A DNA stretch of 64,000 nucleotides from Paenibacillus sp. OK003 (GTDB taxonomy: Bacteria; Bacillota; Bacilli; Paenibacillales; Paenibacillaceae), in NCBI RefSeq assembly GCF_900109515.1, contig NZ_FOBD01000001.1, forward strand, positions 434,001 through 498,000. Reading direction: 5' to 3'. How positions within the stretch are numbered: position 1 is the first letter of the stretch; the number at the start of each line of letters is the position of its first letter. Shown here in pieces: positions 1 through 8,621 of the stretch. A program made the position numbers and the translations under genes. The notes under the pieces were generated by a model that was not told the origin of the DNA, searched no databases, and saw only the letters and a list, made by a program, of their open reading frames with translations.

Positions 1-555
1 GACCTGTTCGCAGCGTCCTTCTTCGGTGATGGCGCATCTGCCTGTGTTGTGGGCCTGTCCGGAACAGGACGCAAAGAACTATTTAGACTGGGGACCGGGC
101 ATTCCGTGTTGCTGCCAGACTGTTCGGAAGAGATGATCTGGGAAGTGGGCAATACCGGCTTCGATCTGTATCTCTCGCCACAGATTCCGAAGCTGCTCGG
201 CTTACATCTTGGTCCAGAGGTCGAACGATTGCTGAACGGCAGCGATCTACCTGAGATCTGGGCGATCCACCCCGGAGGCAGAGGTATTGTGGATGCGGTG
301 CAGAAGCTGTACCAGCTGTCAAATGAACAGGTCGCTTACAGCCGAAACATTTTACGGGATTATGGAAATCTATCCTCTGTGACCATTTTGTTTGTTTTAC
401 AAGCCATCCGCGATGATTATCGTAAAAATGAAGAAGCTTCCAGCGGAATAGCCCTTGCATTTGGACCGGGACTGACGGCTGAATTGCTTCCTTTTACTTA
501 TGTTCCTGCACCCGTTGAAGAAAGAGAACCAGTGAATCAAGGCGCGATTAAATAA
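1..555 (+). CDS. Type III polyketide synthase, C-terminal part (cut by window edge)
   Basis: The reading frame is open from base 1, so the gene begins upstream and only its last 184 codons are here. The stretch FFGDGAS near the start, WAIHPGG (catalytic His) and the later NLSS (catalytic Asn) are hallmarks of the chalcone/stilbene synthase fold. The nucleophilic Cys lies outside the window. Such enzymes condense malonyl-CoA units onto an acyl-CoA starter to make alkylpyrones or alkylresorcinols; the product here cannot be predicted. An MMPL-family exporter gene follows after about 50 bp in the same direction, suggesting co-transcription and export of a lipid-like product (inference). Confidence 0.9.
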   Translation, partial: DLFAASFFGDGASACVVGLSGTGRKELFRLGTGHSVLLPDCSEEMIWEVGNTGFDLYLSPQIPKLLGLHLGPEVERLLNGSDLPEIWAIHPGGRGIVDAVQKLYQLSNEQVAYSRNILRDYGNLSSVTILFVLQAIRDDYRKNEEASSGIALAFGPGLTAELLPFTYVPAPVEEREPVNQGAIK

Positions 556-604
556 CGATTATAAAGAAACAGAATTACTAATCTGATAGCAGAGGAGCTT
601 GGGT

Positions 605-2854
605 ATGGGTTATCGCAGCCTTGCTGTCCTCATTAGCCGATATCCGCGGTTCATCATTCTCTGCTGGGTGTTTGTCATCGGGATGTCAGCCGTCTGGGCA
701 TGGAAATTGCCTGGCATTGTTCAGGATCATGGATTGAATGTGAACCAGGGAGATGCTCATGCTGTAGAGCTTATTCTGGAGAAAGAGTTCCATGTTCCTG
801 CTGATCCGGTTATTCTTTTATTTGAAAAAAAAACCGGCACTACCTCCGCTGAATTCCGGGGCTGGATTAAAGATCGTCTGCAACAGGTGCGCACACTGTC
901 AGGTGTAACGTCCATAATCTCTCCGCTTGAAGCACGTGGAAGCCGGATGCTGCGGGGGGATGTGGCTTATGCTTTGCTGGCGTTTGATGTACCGCCTCAC
1001 AAGATGGGGGAGCCGCTGGAACAGCTGCGTTCCTTGCTTAAAACCGACGGTAAGGGAACGATCCGAATAACAGGGAAATCCGTTGTCCAGCAGGATGTAA
1101 ACCGTCTCAGTTTTCGTGATTTGGAACGGGCAGAGGTTGTGGGATTGCCACTTGCCTTCGTCATTTTGTGTTTTGCATTCAGAGGTCTTTATGCAGCGCT
1201 GATTGCAGTCATTATGGGAGTATCCGGCGTCATAACGGCTATGGGAGTTACTTCCCTGATGGGTTACCATCTGGCGCTCTCCAACTTTGTAATCAACGTT
1301 ATTCCAATGGTTGGAATGGCACTAAGTATAGACTTTGCCCTGATTATTCTCAGCAGATACAGAGAGGAACTCCAGCGAAGTCAGAATAGTGAAGAAACAG
1401 GTTCGGGCGACGAAGAGGTTCTCCAGAGAATGCTGCGTACAGCGGGAAGAGCCGTATTCTTTTCTGTGGCTTGTGTGCTGTTAGGGCTGCTCGGTCTGCT
1501 CTGGATTAGATTGCCGATGTTCGTAAGTGTATCCCTGGGAGCCATTGTCGTGCTCGTCCTATCGGTCCTGTTGAATATAACACTGCTGCCAGCCATATTA
1601 TTCCTATTTACTGAGCGAATCTTTAGGCAACATTCCGGGAGTTCCATCTCTTCAAAACAGGGGCAGCATCAAAAATCGTTGCCGTCACGCTCGATTTGGG
1701 CATTATGGTCAGGTATGGTTATGAGACGGCCGATTCGAATGGCGCTGCTTGGAACGGGTACGCTGCTTGTTTTTGTTCTACCGGTTACCCGATTGGAGCT
1801 GGCCATTCCGGATGCTTCTTCCTTGCCTGACAGGATGGAGTCTCGGCAGGCGACTGAGCAGATCCAGCACATTTTTGGACAAGAAAACGTCTCTACAGTA
1901 GAAATTGTAATTGGTGGAACAGGAGAGCCGTTGACCGCATCCCACTGGCGAATGGCGCTGAGTAAAATGCGAGAGCTTCAGCAGGATTCGAATGTAGTGG
2001 CGGTTGAATCCGCATGGGGGATCATGCTGCCGGACAAGCTCTCAGGCCAAGCTCAAGCTCAAATGAACATTCCAGCACCTTCTTTGCGTGAAGCACTGAA
2101 AGAAACTACATCTCAGCAGCCTGCATGGTTGCGTTCGTATGTGTCCGACTCCTCCATTCGTATAGTGGCTACCATTCACGGAGTACCGGGCTCCGATGAA
2201 GCTGCATCCTGGCTCGAACAGATGAGGGCGAAGGACGTCGCTGACTCTATTTCTTCTATACCCCTGCGTTATGGGGGAGAGGCTGTCATGCAACATGAGA
2301 TCATGCAGGAAGTTTCAGGCCAACTGCCCAAAGTGCTGGTGTTTGTTGTGGTATCCAATTATCTCGTATTGCTCGCAGCATTCCGTTCACTGCTCATTCC
2401 AATCAAAGCCATTCTGATGAATCTGCTCAGCTTGGCTGCTTCATTTGGCGTGCTCGTACTGGTCTTTAATCAGGGACATTTTGGCATGGAGCCATCTGCC
2501 ATTGCCATTATGATTCCTGTGTTCATTGCCGGGCTTGTTTTTGGTATCTCGATGGACTATGGCGTATTTATGCTGACCCGCATTCAGGAGGTTTACAGAC
2601 GAACAGGAGATAGTGATCTCGCCGTACAGCAAGGACTGGCTTCAACCGGACGTCTGATTACATCGGCGGCGGCGATTCTGCTGGCAGTGACTGTGCCGTT
2701 TGCGTTTGCTGACGTGGCGGGTGTCAAGCAGCTGGGAATCGGGATTACAGCGGCGGTGTTCATTGATGTAACCATGATCCGTCTGGTGCTGGTACCTGCA
2801 CTTATGAAACTGATGGGCAGATGGAACTGGTGGCTACCAGGGCACAGGAAATAA
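605..2854 (+). CDS. MMPL/RND-family membrane exporter
   Basis: A 749-residue integral membrane protein with the two-repeat MMPL plan: a first membrane helix at about residues 12-34, a large extracytoplasmic loop, a block of five helices, then a second loop and a second block. Conserved short pieces such as FRGLYAALI, GMALSIDFALIILSRYREE and FGISMDYGVFMLTRIQE belong to the MMPL lipid-exporter family of RND transporters. ATG at 605 is preferred over TTG at 599 because AGAGGAG at 591-597 gives 7-bp spacing. It lies just after a type III polyketide synthase, so the likely cargo is that pathway's lipid, which is inference from context. Confidence 0.9.
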   Translation: MGYRSLAVLISRYPRFIILCWVFVIGMSAVWAWKLPGIVQDHGLNVNQGDAHAVELILEKEFHVPADPVILLFEKKTGTTSAEFRGWIKDRLQQVRTLSGVTSIISPLEARGSRMLRGDVAYALLAFDVPPHKMGEPLEQLRSLLKTDGKGTIRITGKSVVQQDVNRLSFRDLERAEVVGLPLAFVILCFAFRGLYAALIAVIMGVSGVITAMGVTSLMGYHLALSNFVINVIPMVGMALSIDFALIILSRYREELQRSQNSEETGSGDEEVLQRMLRTAGRAVFFSVACVLLGLLGLLWIRLPMFVSVSLGAIVVLVLSVLLNITLLPAILFLFTERIFRQHSGSSISSKQGQHQKSLPSRSIWALWSGMVMRRPIRMALLGTGTLLVFVLPVTRLELAIPDASSLPDRMESRQATEQIQHIFGQENVSTVEIVIGGTGEPLTASHWRMALSKMRELQQDSNVVAVESAWGIMLPDKLSGQAQAQMNIPAPSLREALKETTSQQPAWLRSYVSDSSIRIVATIHGVPGSDEAASWLEQMRAKDVADSISSIPLRYGGEAVMQHEIMQEVSGQLPKVLVFVVVSNYLVLLAAFRSLLIPIKAILMNLLSLAASFGVLVLVFNQGHFGMEPSAIAIMIPVFIAGLVFGISMDYGVFMLTRIQEVYRRTGDSDLAVQQGLASTGRLITSAAAILLAVTVPFAFADVAGVKQLGIGITAAVFIDVTMIRLVLVPALMKLMGRWNWWLPGHRK

Positions 2855-2867
2855 ATGGCTGATTAAG

Positions 2868-2918
2868 AAGGATGTTCTCGGAGCCTGAAGATCAGGTATT
2901 TGGGGATATCCTTTTTTT
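2868..2918 (+). terminator. Probable rho-independent terminator after the MMPL gene
   Basis: AAGGAT pairs with ATCCTT and encloses a small CCTGA/TCAGG hairpin; a run of seven T follows. It stands 14 bp after the MMPL stop codon. Confidence 0.6.
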
Positions 2919-3030
2919 CATCAAAATAGTGTGAATTCAGACCAAAACAGGCAATAATGTTCAATTCACGGGCTGTACGGTGATTTATAATAGATTGGAC
3001 AAGTCCAACATATATTTTTTTACATACGTC

Positions 3031-3263
3031 TATATAAATTGAACAATACATTTACACGAGAACGGAAAGGACAGAAATAACCTGAAGAAGCGGAGCTACA
3101 AGCTTTCTGAAAGAAAGCTCCATCGGAAGCATACACCGCGCCTTTATCCCCGGATTTTCCCCTTTGAAAAAGGGAATTCAAAAAATCTGGGGATAACAGC
3201 GATCGGAAGGTTGTTCTGTCATCGGAGTGGCAAGTGTAAATATTCTTTAGTTCAATTTATATA
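3031..3263. repeat. Palindromic, MITE-like or structured-RNA intergenic element, 233 bp
   Basis: The ends are imperfect inverted repeats: 3031-3056 (TATATAAATTGAAC...TTTACAC) matches the reverse complement of 3234-3263. Inside, a second stem pairs 3070-3083 (GACAGAAATAACCT) with 3208-3220 (AGGTTGTTCTGTC). Two internal hairpins follow: a perfect 8-bp stem at 3101-3119 and a long stem at 3145-3195 (TATCCCCGGATTTT against AAAAATCTGGGGATA). The whole unit can fold as one multi-branched structure and is flanked by TA-rich sequence. No coding frame is supported. It fills most of the 440-bp gap before the next gene. A non-autonomous transposon or a structured RNA are both possible. Confidence 0.7.
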
Positions 3264-3294
3264 TCATTTGAATCCACAGGAGGGATGAACGGCA

Positions 3295-4314
3295 ATGTCG
3301 GATATTGAATCTTATTTGCAAAAACAAACAAGCCCGCGTGGACGCTCCGCTTACCAGACGGGTCAATCTCTTGAGCAATGGCGCAGTCAGTTGCGAGCAC
3401 GGATTATAGATCGGCTGGGCGGTTTCCCAACCATGGCGGCGGAGCTGAATCCCGTATTGCTCGAACGCACCTCATGTGATGGCTACATTCGCGAGCGGGT
3501 TGAGATTACGACCTATGCAGGGTTGCGTATGCCCATTTATATGCTGATACCAAATGTGGTAAGCGCTACCAAAGAGTCGCGCCCAGCTATTATAGCCTGC
3601 CACGGTCACGGGTATGGCAGCAGGGAGATTTCTGGTATGGAACCTGACGGTTCACCGCGTAGAGGAGAGCCTGGACTGCACAAAGACTTTGCCGTCGCTC
3701 TTGTACAGCGTGGATATGTGGTAGCCGCTCCTGAATTGCTAGGATTTGGTGACCGAAGGCTGGAGGAGGATCGAGATGCACCACCTGGCGCAAGCTCCTG
3801 TACCAAAATTGCCGCCCATTTGCTCATGACAGGGCAGACCCTGGCCGGGCACCGAATCTATGAAACGATGCGTGTGCTGGATTACGTAGCCACACGTCCT
3901 GAAGCTGATCCAGCACGAATCGGCAGCATGGGCATCTCGGGTGGCGGACTCGTGACGGCATTTACTGCTGCATTGGATGAACGATGCCGTGCGGCTGTCG
4001 TGAGCGGTTACGCAAGTACTTTCCATGGCAGCATATTGGACAGAAATCATTGCCTCGACAATTATATTCCCGGAATTCTGAGGGAAGCCGAGCTGCCGGA
4101 TATCATAGGTCTGATCGCACCCAGGCCGCTATTTATTGAAGCCGGAAGTGAAGATCAGGTTTTTCCCCTCCCAACAGCAAAAGAAGCCTACGCACGACTT
4201 ACAGAGATCTATGAACAGGCGGGAGCACAGAAATGGCTTGATGCAGACTTTTTTACAGGTGGACATGAGATCAGTGGAGCGAAAGCCTATGACTGGCTGG
4301 ATAACGTTCTATAA
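3295..4314 (+). CDS. Alpha/beta hydrolase (dienelactone hydrolase / acetyl-xylan-esterase-like)
   Basis: A 339-residue soluble protein without signal peptide. The sequence shows an alpha/beta hydrolase core: HGHGYGS after a strand at about residue 103 (oxyanion region), the nucleophile elbow GISGGG with Ser215, a candidate acid in GSEDQ (Asp287) and the catalytic His in GGHE (His324). The closest look is to bacterial esterases of the AXE1/DLH group. It is followed 40 bp later by a secreted rhamnogalacturonan acetylesterase-like gene, so a cytoplasmic role in deacylating imported plant oligosaccharides is plausible but inferred. AGGAGG at 3278-3283 is 11 bp before the ATG. Confidence 0.75.
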   Translation: MSDIESYLQKQTSPRGRSAYQTGQSLEQWRSQLRARIIDRLGGFPTMAAELNPVLLERTSCDGYIRERVEITTYAGLRMPIYMLIPNVVSATKESRPAIIACHGHGYGSREISGMEPDGSPRRGEPGLHKDFAVALVQRGYVVAAPELLGFGDRRLEEDRDAPPGASSCTKIAAHLLMTGQTLAGHRIYETMRVLDYVATRPEADPARIGSMGISGGGLVTAFTAALDERCRAAVVSGYASTFHGSILDRNHCLDNYIPGILREAELPDIIGLIAPRPLFIEAGSEDQVFPLPTAKEAYARLTEIYEQAGAQKWLDADFFTGGHEISGAKAYDWLDNVL

Positions 4315-4354
4315 GGCAATCATACAAATGAACCCTTGAGAGGAGAGTTTAGTT

Positions 4355-5527
4355 ATGAAATGGTCAAAATCCGTGCGGTATTTGCTCTGTCTTACCCTGT
4401 TTACTAGTCTGATTGGAGGTGCTCTGGCAGCTAATGGCGGACAGGTCGCCCAAGCTGCTGCGAATGAGTACAAATTTGATTTTGGTGCTGGAGCAGTTGA
4501 GAACGGTTACACTGGTGTGTCAGCAACGGAGGCCTACACTTCAGCAAAAGGTTATGGATTCAATACACCTGCCAATATGCGTAATGTCACTGCCTCTGGA
4601 ACGGGTGTTGCAAGTGATGCCGTTCAGTTTGTCACGTTTGGCACGAAGAGTACGAATACGTTTAATGTGGATCTGTCCAATGGTCTTTACGAGGTCAAAG
4701 TGGTTCTCGGCAATACAGCCAGATCGAGTGTGGCGGCAGAAGATGTATACCAGATCATTAATATGACGGGTAATGGGGCAACCGATCAATTTCAAATTCC
4801 GGTGACGGATGGACAGTTAAATTTGCTGGTTACGGAAGGGAAAGAAGGCACGGCATTTACACTCAGCGCACTTGAAATTCGGAAAATATCGAATCAGACG
4901 GTGACGAACCGTACGATCTATATTGGTGGTGATTCGACGGTCTGCAATTACTATCCGCTAAGCAGCAGTGTACAGGGGGGCTGGGGACAGCTGTTTCCTT
5001 CCTACGTGAATACCAGTACATTTCAGGTTCGCAATATGGCCTCTAGTGGTCAATTTGCAAGAGGCTTCCGCGATGACGGACAGATGGAAGCGATTCTGAA
5101 GTATATTAAGCCAGGAGACTATTTTATTTTGCAGTTAGGCATTAATGATACCAATGCCAAGAACAATACAACCGAAGCAGAGTTTAAGGAGATCATGCGT
5201 GACATGGTGCGTCAGGCCAAAAATAAAGGAGCCACAGTTGTTCTATCGACGCCTCAGGGTCGGGCAACTGATTTCAATTCAGCCAATGTGCACACTGCGG
5301 AGAATCGCTGGTACAATGCATCTACACGTGCACTCGCTCTGGAAGAGGGCGTGACGCTTGTAGAACTGAACAAACTCAGTTCCGCTTATTTCACTTCCAT
5401 TGGACCGGCTGCAACACTGGCCTTGTATATGACAGGAGACACGCTGCATCCGAATCGGAATGGTGCTGCCCAGCTTGCACGAATCGTTGCTGCTGATCTG
5501 AGAAGACAGGGACTGAATGGATTTTGA
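4355..5527 (+). CDS. Secreted rhamnogalacturonan acetylesterase-like SGNH hydrolase (CE12 type)
   Basis: A 390-residue exported protein. Residues 1 to about 35 form a signal peptide with a VAQAA-type cleavage region. Residues 38-178 look like a galactose-binding-type beta domain (YKFDFGAG start), and the SGNH/GDSL esterase occupies 186-388. Catalytic elements are visible: GGDST with Ser194, GIND with Asn264, and the DxxH motif Asp362-Thr-Leu-His365. CE12 enzymes such as B. subtilis YesT/RhgT remove acetyl groups from pectic rhamnogalacturonan. It probably forms a unit with the hydrolase just upstream. AGGAG lies 13 bp before the ATG. Confidence 0.85.
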   Translation: MKWSKSVRYLLCLTLFTSLIGGALAANGGQVAQAAANEYKFDFGAGAVENGYTGVSATEAYTSAKGYGFNTPANMRNVTASGTGVASDAVQFVTFGTKSTNTFNVDLSNGLYEVKVVLGNTARSSVAAEDVYQIINMTGNGATDQFQIPVTDGQLNLLVTEGKEGTAFTLSALEIRKISNQTVTNRTIYIGGDSTVCNYYPLSSSVQGGWGQLFPSYVNTSTFQVRNMASSGQFARGFRDDGQMEAILKYIKPGDYFILQLGINDTNAKNNTTEAEFKEIMRDMVRQAKNKGATVVLSTPQGRATDFNSANVHTAENRWYNASTRALALEEGVTLVELNKLSSAYFTSIGPAATLALYMTGDTLHPNRNGAAQLARIVAADLRRQGLNGF

Positions 5528-5596
5528 TTCGGTCAAAATATAGCTTATTTCCCCTGCTCCACGAACATAGCTTGGACTAAGCTAAATCGTATAACC

Positions 5597-5651
5597 CCAA
5601 AATCCCCCCCAAGACGGCCACGTAACATACGGCATGTCCCGGGGGGATTGG
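5597..5651. terminator. Possible hairpin between convergent genes
   Basis: A C-rich run (AATCCCCCCC) pairs with GGGGGGATT about 30 bp later, between the convergent esterase and mrpG genes. T-tracts are poor on both strands, so termination is uncertain. Confidence 0.35.
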
Positions 5652-5667
5652 ATTGTAAACCAAGTGA

Positions 5668-6060
5668 CTATTCCATCATATCCTTGGCTTCATGGTTGAC
5701 CTTTTTACCTTTCAAGAGTGGTTCAAGTTCATCCTGGACACTCTGTTCCCATAGGGGTACGTCTGTGCGATAGGCAGCCCGTCCGTTGAGATGTCCGGCT
5801 ACCGGTGCTGTGATAAATACAAACACAATGCCAAGCAATACCCGAGCACTGATATAGTTATCGAAATACCAGAAGAAGAGAAACGTTCCGCTCAGTACAC
5901 AAAGTACGCCGAGTGTCGTGCTTTTGGTGGCGGCATGTGCCCGTAAATATACATCTGGCAGTCGGATCAGTCCGAATGCGCTAAATGCGCTCAGTAATGC
6001 TCCCAGCAAGACAATGAGCCCAATGACAATTCCGGCGGTTCCGTCAACGATCTCCTTCAT
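5668..6060 (-). CDS. mrpG: Na+/H+ antiporter subunit MrpG
   Basis: A 130-residue protein with three hydrophobic helices and the family signature RLPDVYLRAHAATKSTTLGV at about residues 34-53, diagnostic of MrpG/MnhG. The start at MKEIVDG (6060) is chosen because it matches family length; a longer in-frame start at 6102 would add 14 atypical residues. The gene overlaps the end of mrpF by 17 bp. It is the last gene of the Mrp operon, whose hetero-oligomer exchanges cytoplasmic Na+ for H+ and supports alkali and salt tolerance. Confidence 0.93.
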   Translation of the reverse strand: MKEIVDGTAGIVIGLIVLLGALLSAFSAFGLIRLPDVYLRAHAATKSTTLGVLCVLSGTFLFFWYFDNYISARVLLGIVFVFITAPVAGHLNGRAAYRTDVPLWEQSVQDELEPLLKGKKVNHEAKDMME

Positions 6061-6328
6061 TTTTGAATACCGCCCCCCGTTCAATGTATCGTGCAAATGC
6101 AACTGTGCTTAGAAAAGCGAGAATGCCAATCAGCAGAATGATATCCAGATAAGCTTGGGTATGAAGCATCATGGATAGAACAGCAACGATGGCAATGACG
6201 TTAATACCGATCGTATCCAGTGCCGTAATCCGGTCGGCCATGGAGGGGCCCCGCAGCACCCGGTACAGACAACCCAGGATTGCGAGGGAGAGAATAAGCA
6301 ATGAAATGAACAACAGTGAGGATAACAT
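6044..6328 (-). CDS. mrpF: Na+/H+ antiporter subunit MrpF
   Basis: A 94-residue protein with three membrane helices. The segment YRVLRGPSMADRITALDTIG at about residues 22-41 is the conserved MrpF cytoplasmic loop. The start codon touches the stop codon of mrpE (shared base 6328) and the end overlaps mrpG, indicating translational coupling within the operon. Confidence 0.93.
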   Translation of the reverse strand: MLSSLLFISLLILSLAILGCLYRVLRGPSMADRITALDTIGINVIAIVAVLSMMLHTQAYLDIILLIGILAFLSTVAFARYIERGAVFKNEGDR

Positions 6329-6804
6329 TATCGTGTCACCTCCATAATGGCTTTTTCGAACGTATTTTTGATATCATCACTCATTTTCTGTTCGTCTTTG
6401 ATATCCAGCGCATGAATAAACAATTTGCGTTGATTCCCCGAAATTTCAAGTGGAAGGGAACCGGGCGTCAGTGAGATGAGCAGACACAGGAGTGTAACTT
6501 CCCAGTCAGAGGACAGCTGTGTCTGATAGGTAAATATGCCGGGCCGAATATCAAGCTTCGGCTTCACGATCTGGCGAATAACTTCAATACTGGCCCGTAC
6601 CAGTTCCTTGAACAGCAAGGCAATCAGCTTGATGATCGCCCAGACACGAACGATATAGAAGCGTTGCGGAAAGAACCGTCGCATGCTCCCAATCAGCAGC
6701 AGACCCAGCAGATAACCCGTGAGAAAGCCAACCCCATTCCACGCATTATTCAGAAACATCCATACAAAGGCTATGATCAAATTCAGTACAATCTGAAAGG
6801 ACAT
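6328..6804 (-). CDS. mrpE: Na+/H+ antiporter subunit MrpE
   Basis: About 158 residues; an N-terminal hydrophobic pair of helices followed by a cytoplasmic domain, with LLICLLISLTPGSL-like sequence typical of MrpE/MnhE. Two ATGs, 6810 and 6804, are in frame; AAGGAG lies 3 bp before the first and 9 bp before the second, so 6804 is preferred. It follows mrpD directly and its stop overlaps the mrpF start by one base. Confidence 0.92.
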   Translation of the reverse strand: MSFQIVLNLIIAFVWMFLNNAWNGVGFLTGYLLGLLLIGSMRRFFPQRFYIVRVWAIIKLIALLFKELVRASIEVIRQIVKPKLDIRPGIFTYQTQLSSDWEVTLLCLLISLTPGSLPLEISGNQRKLFIHALDIKDEQKMSDDIKNTFEKAIMEVTR

Positions 6805-6810
6805 ACGCAT

Positions 6811-8289
6811 CTACTCCTTCAAGACTGCATCAATATAAACATTAGGATGCAGCAGAATGTCGCCTGCGCGGGAGGTCAGTTGGAACATGCCCTCAGCCCC
6901 CACACCCATCGCGATGATGAACACAAACAGAATTCCGGCAGGGATGAGCAGGCCGTTCACAGCATAAGGTCTTCTCACTGCGCCTGCTGGCGGTTCACCC
7001 CAGAACGCCTGGATGAAGATGCGAAGAACCGAATACAACATCAGCAGGCTGGAAAGGACGGCAATGCCTGTCAGACCGTACAAGCCAGCCTGTAACCCGC
7101 CCTCAAATAGCAACAATTTCCCAGGAAATCCACTGAACGGTGGTATGCCTGCCAAGGCAAGTGCACTGATGAAGAACATCCAGCCAAGCAATGGGTAGCG
7201 GTGGATCAGTCCGCCCATATTGTCGAGTTTGGAGGTGCCTGCGACCGCGATCAGAGCGCCCCCGAGCAGAAATAGCAGTGTTTTGATGAGCATATCATGC
7301 AGCATGTAGAAGAGTAGACCTTCCAGCGAAGGACGACTGGCAGCAGCCATCCCGAAGGCTACAAATCCCACCCCTGCGATGACGTTGTAGATCAGAATTT
7401 TATTGACGTCACGATACGAAATCGCCCCGATTACCCCTAAAACCATCGTTGCTCCAGCCATCCAGCCGATAAGGGCGTGGAAGAAGTCCGGATCATGATA
7501 GAAAATCAGTGTGAATGTTCGCACAATGGCGTACAGGCCAACTTTGGTCAGCAAACCGGCGAATAGGGCGGTGACCACTGCCGGAGGGGCTGCGTAAGAG
7601 CCGGACAACCAGAAGAACAGGAACAATCCGGCCTTGATACTGAATACGATCAGAAAGAGGACTGCGATCAGGGTGATGACTCCACTCTGTCCAACTTCGG
7701 CGATCCGGTTGGACAAGTCGGCCATGTTTAATGTGCCGGTAACAGAATAGAGGAAGCCAATAGAAGCTACAAAAAGCGCTGAAGATACAATGTTAATCAA
7801 GACATACTTGATCGTTTCTCGTAACTGTCTTTCCGTACCTCCCAATACAATCAGTGCATAAGAAGAGATGAGCATCAGTTCAAAGCAGACAAACAGGTTA
7901 AACAGGTCTCCGGTAAGAAACGAACCGTTTACGCCCGCAATCAGGAAATGAAAGAACGGGTAAAAATGATGTTCTTCCCGTTCCTTATTCACACTGCGGA
8001 AGGCATAGAGCAAGCACGCCAGCGCAATGATCGAAGCGGCTACGACGAGCAACGCCGATACCATATCTGCAACCAGTACAATGCCGTAAGGTGGTTCCCA
8101 GCCTCCCATATTGAGCGTCTGTATGCCGGACTGTGTCACTTGGGTAATCAGCACGGTTGAAACGGCTGCCGTCAGCAAAAGGCCAATAACACTCACAACC
8201 CGCTGGATGTTTATTCGCCGGAAGAATAGAAGGGCTATAACCCCGGTAATCAGTGGCAGCAGAATGGGCAGAACAACAAGATTATTCAT
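6811..8289 (-). CDS. mrpD: Na+/H+ antiporter subunit MrpD
   Basis: A 492-residue polytopic protein of the complex I NuoM/NuoN-like antiporter family with about 14 helices. Motifs such as FNLFVCFELMLISSYALIVLGG, the lysine helix IKAGLFLFFWLSGSYAAPP and MLHDMLIKTLLFLL are characteristic of MrpD. Together with MrpA it forms the proton/ion pathway of the Mrp complex. The ATG overlaps the 3' end of mrpC by 8 bp. Confidence 0.95.
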   Translation of the reverse strand: MNNLVVLPILLPLITGVIALLFFRRINIQRVVSVIGLLLTAAVSTVLITQVTQSGIQTLNMGGWEPPYGIVLVADMVSALLVVAASIIALACLLYAFRSVNKEREEHHFYPFFHFLIAGVNGSFLTGDLFNLFVCFELMLISSYALIVLGGTERQLRETIKYVLINIVSSALFVASIGFLYSVTGTLNMADLSNRIAEVGQSGVITLIAVLFLIVFSIKAGLFLFFWLSGSYAAPPAVVTALFAGLLTKVGLYAIVRTFTLIFYHDPDFFHALIGWMAGATMVLGVIGAISYRDVNKILIYNVIAGVGFVAFGMAAASRPSLEGLLFYMLHDMLIKTLLFLLGGALIAVAGTSKLDNMGGLIHRYPLLGWMFFISALALAGIPPFSGFPGKLLLFEGGLQAGLYGLTGIAVLSSLLMLYSVLRIFIQAFWGEPPAGAVRRPYAVNGLLIPAGILFVFIIAMGVGAEGMFQLTSRAGDILLHPNVYIDAVLKE

Positions 8290-8620
8290 AAGGACGCCCC
8301 CTTACTTCTTCCATATCGTCTGTTTTCAGCTTCAAATAGGAACGATAGGAGAGTACAAAGAAAAAGGCGGTAAGTCCGAAATTAATGACAATGGATGTCA
8401 ATATCAGCGCCTGGGGAAGTGGATCAACGTAGCGTTCTGCCTGTTCCCCAAGCAGTGGCGGTGCACCTGTTTTGAGACGGGACATCGTAATCAGCAGCAG
8501 ATGCACCCCGTGAGTGAGTATGGACATGCCGAGCACGATCCGGAGCAGGCTCCGCGATAAGATTAAAAAGACGGCGACTGCAAACAAAATGCCAACGGCC
8601 ACACACATCAATATTTCCAT
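8282..8620 (-). CDS. mrpC: Na+/H+ antiporter subunit MrpC
   Basis: A 112-residue protein with three helices, homologous in plan to NuoK. The pieces LLRIVLGMSILTHGVHLLLI and DPLPQALILTSIVINFGLTAF are typical of MrpC/MnhC. One base separates it from the end of the mrpA stop codon region and it overlaps mrpD by 8 bp. Confidence 0.95.
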   Translation of the reverse strand: MEILMCVAVGILFAVAVFLILSRSLLRIVLGMSILTHGVHLLLITMSRLKTGAPPLLGEQAERYVDPLPQALILTSIVINFGLTAFFFVLSYRSYLKLKTDDMEEVRGRPYE

Positions 8621-8621
8621 A

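Noticed and set aside
2863-3051. 62-codon minus-strand frame before the esterase genes
   Set aside because: It reads through the MMPL terminator and into the palindromic element; composition is non-coding.
4136-4339. 67-codon frame overlapping the end of the hydrolase gene
   Set aside because: It lies in another phase of a well-supported gene and has no ribosome site.
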